Assembly (NCBI RefSeq): GCF_000196015.1
Contig: NC_007973.1
Span: 3,162,001-3,226,000, forward strand
From: Cupriavidus metallidurans CH34
Lineage (GTDB): Bacteria > Pseudomonadota > Gammaproteobacteria > Burkholderiales > Burkholderiaceae
Direction of reading: 5' to 3'
Length of the DNA stretch: 64,000 bases
In this document: one piece after another, positions 57,702-64,000 of the stretch
How the letters are laid out: each line of letters starts with the position of its first letter
How positions within the stretch are numbered: the stretch's first letter is position 1
The notes under the pieces: generated by a model
Database searches by the model: none
Seen by the model: only the letters and a program-made list of their open reading frames with translations
What the model was told of the DNA's origin: nothing
Translations under genes and position numbers: made by a program

Positions 57702-58499
57702 TCAGAACGTCTTGGTGATCGATGCCCACGCCGCTGCCTTGCCGAGATATCGCCCACGATTGGCGCTGGTGTAGAACGACGCCTTCGCGTTGGTATCCAC
57801 ATAGGCCACTGCCAGCGAGAAGCCCTTGCCCAGGTCCTTGGTCAGGCCGAGTTTCCAGTCCGTGTACGACGCATCGCTGTGATGGGCCACGCCCTGGTAG
57901 CCCACGTGCGCATTGAACGTGAGACCCCAGACGTTCAGCGGCACATTCGCCGACAGGTCGACGTAGTAACTGTTCTTGCTGTCGTCAATACCGAACAGAT
58001 TGGTCACCGCATGCGAGTACTTCAGGAACACCGGGCCATAGCCGATGCCTGCGTACAGCTCCGTGGTGTACGGGCGCGTAGTGGTGTACCCACCTGGGTA
58101 GTAGTACTCCAGCACGCCGACGTCGTAGTTGAACTCGAGGTCCGACAGCTTGAAGGTGTTCCTGAAGCCACCGTAGAAATCCATTTCCACGGGCGATGAC
58201 ACCGACGAATCGGCGTCCTCAAGCCAGCTGATACTCGAGTTCCAGTTGCCGACGTAGAAGCCGCTGGCGTGGGAATAGTCGAATCCACCCTGGATGGCCG
58301 GGCGCAGATTGGTCTGGCTGATGCCGCGATAGCGGTAGTCGGATACCAGCGACACATTGGCCGTGAACGTATGGGGCGTGGAAGGTTCGGCCACGGGCGC
58401 AGAGGCTTCCTGCGCAAAGGCCGGCGAAAACGGCATGGCGAACAGCACGGCAGCGGCCAAGCCCGCCGGCGCCGAAGTAAGCAGACGTGTTGCGATCAT
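57702..58499 (-). CDS. TorF-family putative porin
   Basis: A 265-residue outer-membrane beta-barrel candidate. A signal peptide ends near PFSPAFAQ (about residue 30), followed by a short linker rich in Ala/Pro. The mature part has the conserved opening FTANVSLVSDYRYRGISQTNLRPAIQGGFDY, many alternating aromatic strands, and a final Phe (ASITKTF), which is the usual beta-barrel sorting end. The family is described only by likeness to porins (TIGR02001-type). It is divergent from pntAA across a 334-bp gap. Confidence 0.85.
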   Translation of the reverse strand: MIATRLLTSAPAGLAAAVLFAMPFSPAFAQEASAPVAEPSTPHTFTANVSLVSDYRYRGISQTNLRPAIQGGFDYSHASGFYVGNWNSSISWLEDADSSVSSPVEMDFYGGFRNTFKLSDLEFNYDVGVLEYYYPGGYTTTRPYTTELYAGIGYGPVFLKYSHAVTNLFGIDDSKNSYYVDLSANVPLNVWGLTFNAHVGYQGVAHHSDASYTDWKLGLTKDLGKGFSLAVAYVDTNAKASFYTSANRGRYLGKAAAWASITKTF

Positions 58500-58833
58500 G
58501 AGGAATCAGTTGTGCGTTTGGAGAGACGCCTCGAAAGAGACGTGAACGCCACGATACGCAGCCGCGCGTCAAATCGGCATCAAGAATGGGCAGGCCACTG
58601 AAGCAAATCCATCAAGGTGAATTGCGAAGCAATCGCCGCTCGATGAAAGAAGTCATTTCATGAGGCGCAAGAATGAGTCTCTGTGACGCCACAAATCCCC
58701 GACCGGCCAGTCACCACCGAATGTAAGTTTCGGGTAAGCTGCGCAAAAAATGGTGCGCCGCACGCGGTACACCAAGGGCGAGGACGTCTGCCCGACCAAT
58801 CAGATACGACGCCATCAAAAGGAGAAATGGACG
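58500..58833. other. Non-coding gap between the TorF-like gene and pntAA
   Basis: 334 bp without a supported gene. It contains small inverted repeats ATTGC-GAA-GCAAT (58621-58633) and TGAAA...TTTCA (58646-58662 region). I see no convincing -35/-10 pair for either divergent gene. The pntAA ribosome-binding site AAAGGAGA is at 58818-58825. Confidence 0.6.
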
Positions 58834-59955
58834 ATGCATATCGGCATCCCGCTCGAGACGCGGGCAGGTGAGGCGCGAGTCGCCGCCACCCCGGAGACCG
58901 TCAAGAAGTACGTTGCGCAGGGCCATCAGGTAACGGTGCAAGCCGGCGCCGGTATCCGCGCCAGTATTCCCGACGCAGCGTTCGAAGCGGCAGGCGCGCG
59001 CATCGGCTCCGCGGCCGATGCGCTCGGCGCGGAACTCCTGCTGAAGGTCCGCGCGCCGGACGATGCCGAACGTGCCCAGATCAAGCCGGGTGCCGTGCTG
59101 GTCGGCATGCTCAATCCCTTCGATATCGAAAACAACGCGCGCATGGCCAGCGCCGCGATCACGGCGTTCGCGCTCGAAGCCGCGCCGCGTACCACGCGCG
59201 CGCAGAGCATGGACGTGCTGTCCTCGCAGGCCAACATCGCCGGCTACAAGGCCGTGCTGGAGGCCGCGCACCACTACCAGCGCTTCATGCCGATGCTGAT
59301 GACGGCAGCGGGCACGGTAAAGGCCGCGCGCGTGCTGATCCTCGGCGCTGGCGTGGCGGGCCTGCAGGCCATCGCCACGGCCAAGCGACTGGGCGCCGTG
59401 ATCGAAGCCTCCGATGTGCGCCCCGCCGTGAAGGAGCAGATCGAATCGCTCGGCGCGAAATTCCTCGACGTGCCGTTCCTGACTGACGAAGAGCGCGAGA
59501 TCGCGCAAGGCGTGGGCGGCTATGCCCGCCCGATGCCCGCCGACTGGATGCGGCGCCAGGCCGAACTGGTGCACCAGCGTGCCACGCAGGCCGACATCGT
59601 CATCACCACCGCGCTGATCCCGGGCCGCCGCGCGCCGGTGCTGCTGCAGGAAGAGACTGTCAAGCAGATGAAGCCCGGCTCGGTCGTCGTCGACCTCGCC
59701 GCAGCACAGGGCGGCAACTGCCCGCTGACCGTCGCCGACGAAGTGGTCGAGCGCCACGGCGTCACCCTGATCGGTCACACGAACCTTGCCGGCATGGTTG
59801 CCGCCGATGCGTCCGCGCTGTACGCGCGCAACGTGCTGGACTTCCTCAAGCTGATCATCGACAAGGATGCCCGCTATACGCTGAATCTCGAGGACGACAT
59901 CGTTGCCGCCTGCCTGATGTGCAAGGACGGCCAGGTCATCCGCGAGGCAGCCTGA
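58834..59955 (+). CDS. pntAA: NAD(P) transhydrogenase alpha subunit, part 1 (NAD-binding)
   Basis: PntAA is the soluble NAD(H)-binding domain of the proton-translocating transhydrogenase. The 373-residue protein begins MHIGIPLETRAGEARVAATPETV, with the alanine dehydrogenase/PNT N-terminal domain, followed by a Rossmann domain with VLILGAGVAGLQAIATAKRLGAVIEASDVRP and GSVVVDLAAAQGGNCPLT. The ATG at 58834 follows a good AAAGGAGA. The membrane part that E. coli PntA has at its C-terminus is a separate gene here (pntAB), as in Rhodospirillum. Confidence 0.97.
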   Translation: MHIGIPLETRAGEARVAATPETVKKYVAQGHQVTVQAGAGIRASIPDAAFEAAGARIGSAADALGAELLLKVRAPDDAERAQIKPGAVLVGMLNPFDIENNARMASAAITAFALEAAPRTTRAQSMDVLSSQANIAGYKAVLEAAHHYQRFMPMLMTAAGTVKAARVLILGAGVAGLQAIATAKRLGAVIEASDVRPAVKEQIESLGAKFLDVPFLTDEEREIAQGVGGYARPMPADWMRRQAELVHQRATQADIVITTALIPGRRAPVLLQEETVKQMKPGSVVVDLAAAQGGNCPLTVADEVVERHGVTLIGHTNLAGMVAADASALYARNVLDFLKLIIDKDARYTLNLEDDIVAACLMCKDGQVIREAA

Positions 59956-60135
59956 TCCGACACCGGCGCCAGGCCATCACGCCCTGGCGCCCGTCCGCCG
60001 ATGACCTTGCAGCGGCGCGGGGAGCCATCCGCACTGCAACCCGCCATCGGCGGACCCAGATCTCGCAGCCTCGATCCGACGCAACGCGAAGCGAAGCGCA
60101 TCAGCAAGTATTCAAAAGCAACGGAGGAGAAGTCG

Positions 60136-60458
60136 ATGGAGATGGTTAACCACACGGTGATCAACCTGATCATCTTTGTGCTGGCGATCTACGTGGGATA
60201 CCACGTGGTCTGGACGGTGACGCCCGCGCTGCACACCCCGCTCATGGCCGTGACCAATGCGATCTCGGCCATCATCATCGTCGGCGCCATGCTGGCGGCC
60301 GGCCTCACCGAAGGCGGCGTAGGCCGCGTCATGGGCACGGTGGCCGTGGCACTGGCCGCGGTGAACGTGTTCGGTGGCTTCCTGGTGACCCAGCGCATGC
60401 TGGAGATGTTCAAGAAGAAGGAACCGAAGGCGAAGGCTGACAACAAGGGAGGTGCGTG

Positions 60459-60459
<1 letters not shown>
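60136..60459 (+). CDS. pntAB: NAD(P) transhydrogenase alpha subunit, part 2 (membrane)
   Basis: A 107-residue protein with three membrane helices (about 8-28, 38-58 and 62-88), the short membrane half of the split alpha subunit. [19 protein letters not shown] and the [32 protein letters not shown] end are family-like. ATG 60136 follows GGAGGA; an ATG far upstream in the same frame adds a non-family tail. The stop overlaps the pntB start (TGATG). Confidence 0.96.
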
Positions 60460-61931
<1,472 letters not shown>

Positions 61932-62017
61932 TCTGCCGTTAAGCTTCCGAGCGGCGGCAGGTCCGCGAAGTGAATAAAACAACGCGCAGACCTGAAATCA
62001 ACGAAATCGAACGAGTG

Positions 62018-62049
62018 CGGCCGGCAACCAACGCCGGCCGTTTCGTTTT
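62018..62049 (+). terminator. Terminator of the pnt operon
   Basis: CGGCCGGC (62018-62025) and GCCGGCCG (62033-62040) pair over an AACCAAC loop, followed by TTTCGTTTT. The outer bases CGAAA/TTTCG further extend the stem. Confidence 0.88.
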
Positions 62050-62082
62050 CCGGATTTCGATTCCTGCGCGCGGGTTCGGCGC

Positions 62083-62088
62083 TATACT
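62083..62088 (+). promoter_or_regulatory. -10 box TATACT before the response-regulator gene
   Basis: TATACT lies 59 bp before the ATG at 62148; TTCCTG (62061-62066) is a weak -35 at 16 bp. It follows the pnt terminator, so this gene is likely a separate transcript. Confidence 0.45.
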
Positions 62089-62147
62089 CGCCTAGCCCCG
62101 GCCTCCCACGCAGACCATCCACCGCCGATGGCAGATTTGATCGCACC

Positions 62148-63197
62148 ATGACATTCAGTTCGCATGACAGGAATCTGTCGGTCTTCCATCACCCCGTGCT
62201 GACGGTGCTGGTGGACGACAGCAAATCGTTCATCGACAGCCTGGCGTTCCAGATGGATGCGTCCCGCGCGGTGGTCAGCTTCACCGACCCGCGCGAGGCA
62301 CTCGCATGGATTCGAGAAGCGTATGCCACACGGCACCCGGCGTTCCTGCCGGTGCACGTCACCCATGATGACCTGACTTTCCTGTCCGAGCGCCGCACGG
62401 TGCAGCTCGACGTCGATCGCATTCATCGCCAGATTCACGATGTGAAGCGCTTCCTGCAGCCCGGCGTGATCGTTGTCGACTACTCGATGCCCCAGATGGA
62501 CGGTCTCGAGTTCTGCCAGGCACTGGAAGGCCTGCCCTGCAAGACCATCCTGCTGACCGGCACGGCCGACGAAAGCATCGCTGTGCAGGGCTTCAACCAC
62601 GGATTGATCGACCGCTACGTAAAGAAGCACGATCCGAACATGGTGGCGCGGCTCAACGAGGAAATCGACGCACTCCAGCAGCAGTATTTCGCTTCGATCT
62701 CGCGCACGCTGCGCGACCTGCTGACCCGCCATTCGTACTCGTTCCTGTCCGACCCGGCGATGGCCGACCGCGTGCGCCAGACGGCCGCGCGCTATGGCTT
62801 TGTCGAGTACTACCTGTATCCAAATCCGGTGGGCATGCTGCTGCTGACCGCCCAGGGTCATGCCACGCTGATGGTGATCGAAACGCGCGCGGGGCTGATG
62901 AGCCAGGTGGAGTCTGCAGAGGCCTACGAGGCGCCGGCCGCGCTGATCGAAGGCCTGCGCGAAGGTCGCATCGTGCCGTTCTTCTGGCCCGGCAACGGCA
63001 TGTACACGCCGGCCTGCGTGGACTGGGAACAGTACTGCCTGCCCGCCGAGCGTTGCGAAGGTCACGAAGAGTACTTCTACGCGCTGTTCGACCTGCCCCG
63101 CCACATGCTGCAGGAACCCGTGGTCAGCCTGCAGAGCTTTCTGGCGGAATTCACGCGGAATCCGGAATTGATGACGGGGCGGAACAAGCGCGACTGA
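62148..63197 (+). CDS. Response regulator with insertion in the receiver domain
   Basis: A 349-residue single-gene response regulator. VLTVLVDDSKSFIDSLAF shows the acidic pair (D23-D24), PGVIVVDYSMPQMDG the phospho-acceptor D111, LLTGTADE the switch Thr and RYVKKHDP the Lys. D24 to D111 is 87 residues; in typical receivers this distance is about 44-46, so about 42 residues (around 60-103) are inserted before strand 3. The C-terminal part (about 190-349) has a tail of aromatic, Trp/Tyr-rich segments with no DNA-binding or kinase domain that I know. No kinase gene is adjacent. Confidence 0.85.
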   Translation: MTFSSHDRNLSVFHHPVLTVLVDDSKSFIDSLAFQMDASRAVVSFTDPREALAWIREAYATRHPAFLPVHVTHDDLTFLSERRTVQLDVDRIHRQIHDVKRFLQPGVIVVDYSMPQMDGLEFCQALEGLPCKTILLTGTADESIAVQGFNHGLIDRYVKKHDPNMVARLNEEIDALQQQYFASISRTLRDLLTRHSYSFLSDPAMADRVRQTAARYGFVEYYLYPNPVGMLLLTAQGHATLMVIETRAGLMSQVESAEAYEAPAALIEGLREGRIVPFFWPGNGMYTPACVDWEQYCLPAERCEGHEEYFYALFDLPRHMLQEPVVSLQSFLAEFTRNPELMTGRNKRD

Positions 63198-63200
63198 TTC

Positions 63201-63228
63201 GACAACATTGGAAGCACCAATTGTTGTC
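63201..63228. other. Inverted repeat after the response-regulator gene
   Basis: GACAACATTGG (63201-63211) and CCAATTGTTGTC (63217-63228) pair with one bulged base over an AAGCA loop. It begins 3 bp after the stop. There is no T-run, but it could protect or end the message. Confidence 0.6.
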
Positions 63229-63229
63229 G

Positions 63230-63255
63230 CCCCTCCCCCACACGCGGGAGAGAGG
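63230..63255. repeat. REP-like intergenic palindrome, copy 3
   Basis: CCCCTCCCCCACACGCGGGAGAGAGG is an imperfect palindrome similar to the ones at 24.9 kb and 44.65 kb, again between convergent genes. Confidence 0.5.
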
Positions 63256-63269
63256 CTTAGAGCCATCGC

Positions 63270-64000
63270 TCAATCCTTCTTCTGTTCCCGATTCCCGCCC
63301 CGCACCATATCGAACCGGAACAACCTGCACTCGATATTGCCGTTGTAGAGCGGCGTGCGGCGCGATTCTTTCAGGCGTAGTCGCTTCGGCATCGTCAGAT
63401 CGCCAGTGAATACCCACGCCTGCCAGCCCGAGAAACTCTGCTTCAGCGTCGTCGCAAACGCCGCGGCGAACTGGTTGGCGGCGGCTTCCTCGGCCTCGTC
63501 GCGTGGCGCGTCCTCCATGGCTCCCCGGCGATCGCCACGCACGGCAATCCGCTCGCCGTAGGGCGGGTTCATCAGCATTAGCCCTGCGTCGGCAAAAGGC
63601 GGCTGGACGAAGCGCGCATCCACCTGTTTCAGTTGCACATCGCCCGGCAGGCCGGCGCGTTGCCAGTTGGCCTGGGTCATCGACAGCATGTCCGTGGAAA
63701 TATCCGACCCGGCGATCTTCAGATTCGTGACGCGGCCGGCAGCTTGCTCACGCGCGCGCTGTGCATCGGCACGCAGCGCCTGCCATGCCTTGGTGTCGCA
63801 GCCCTTCAGCCACTCGAACGCAAATGTGCGAGCGGCGCCCGGCGCGAGGCCCAGCGCCACCTGCGCGGCCTCGACGAGGAACGTGCCGCTGCCGCACATC
63901 GGATCGAAGAACGGACGATCGGTCTGACCCGCCGTCCAGCCGGCCAGACGCAGAATGCCGGCGGCCAGGTTCTCCTTGAGCGGCGCCTCGCCCTTTTCCA
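63270..64000 (-). CDS. 23S rRNA guanine-N2 methyltransferase, RlmL-like (5' end cut by window)
   Basis: The frame is open to the window edge on the reverse strand, so the N-terminus (including a THUMP domain if present) is missing; the first readable residues are EKGEAPLKENLAAGIL. The methyltransferase part has DPMCGSGTFLVEAA (SAM motif I), IAGSDISTDML, and the catalytic NPPYGERI motif (N-P-P-Y) typical of N2-guanine methyltransferases such as RlmL. It ends LYNGNIECRLFRFDMVRG. The full protein is long in E. coli, where RlmL and RlmK are fused; the C-terminal RlmK half is absent here, so this is the short form. Confidence 0.88.
   Translation of the reverse strand, partial: EKGEAPLKENLAAGILRLAGWTAGQTDRPFFDPMCGSGTFLVEAAQVALGLAPGAARTFAFEWLKGCDTKAWQALRADAQRAREQAAGRVTNLKIAGSDISTDMLSMTQANWQRAGLPGDVQLKQVDARFVQPPFADAGLMLMNPPYGERIAVRGDRRGAMEDAPRDEAEEAAANQFAAAFATTLKQSFSGWQAWVFTGDLTMPKRLRLKESRRTPLYNGNIECRLFRFDMVRGGNREQKKD

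Overview
This GC-rich window is a stretch of ordinary chromosome from a betaproteobacterium of the Burkholderiaceae, most like Cupriavidus or Ralstonia. The evidence is the gene content and order (recG-oxyR, queA-tgt-yajC-secDF, pilT-yggS-proC, split pntAA/pntAB/pntB) and, above all, a complete four-gene operon that I read as phcBSRQ, the 3-hydroxy fatty acid methyl ester quorum-sensing locus known from Ralstonia solanacearum. I see no insertion sequence, prophage, CRISPR array, rRNA or tRNA. Both window edges cut genes: mutL at the left and an rlmL-like rRNA methyltransferase at the right.

Layout. 1-13.2 kb: mutL, miaA, a GNAT acetyltransferase, purM (reverse), hda, a HAD phosphatase, pcnB, folK, a deoxynucleoside kinase-like gene, panB, a two-gene ABC importer without a binding protein, then a pabB-pabC fusion (reverse). 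13.2-17.2 kb (reverse): cobalamin adenosyltransferase, dnaK and dnaJ; dnaK has a good sigma-32 type promoter. 17.4-26.1 kb (forward): a 2-hydroxyacid metabolism block with a D-lactate dehydrogenase-like flavoprotein, a GcvA-like LysR regulator, glcD, a voltage-gated-like ion channel, glcE, glcF and an lrgA-lrgB pair. The pair may transport glycolate or a similar acid for the oxidase.

26.2-33.2 kb: a VOC protein, a WYL regulator, glutathione peroxidase, the twitching motors pilU and pilT, yggS, proC, ubiA and dps. 33.3-37 kb: a small unknown gene, a striking perfect inverted repeat, oxyR and recG, so that oxyR and dps sit close together as a peroxide-defence island. 37-43 kb: queA, tgt, yajC, secD, secF, ended by a strong terminator. 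43-49.8 kb: a CaiB-type CoA-transferase, then phcQ, phcR, phcS and phcB on the reverse strand.

49.9-64 kb: two periplasmic YceI proteins with a cytochrome b561, purB, a glutathione transferase behind an unusual long hairpin, mnmA with a NudJ-like Nudix gene, a DapA paralogue overlapping a possible ACT-type protein, a TorF-like outer-membrane protein, the proton-translocating transhydrogenase pntAA-pntAB-pntB, a response regulator whose receiver domain carries an insertion of about 42 residues, and the partial rlmL-like gene. Three short intergenic palindromes of similar sequence (24.9, 44.65 and 63.24 kb) look like members of one REP-like family. Several promoters share the -10 form TAAAAT, three of them as TAAAATCGC.
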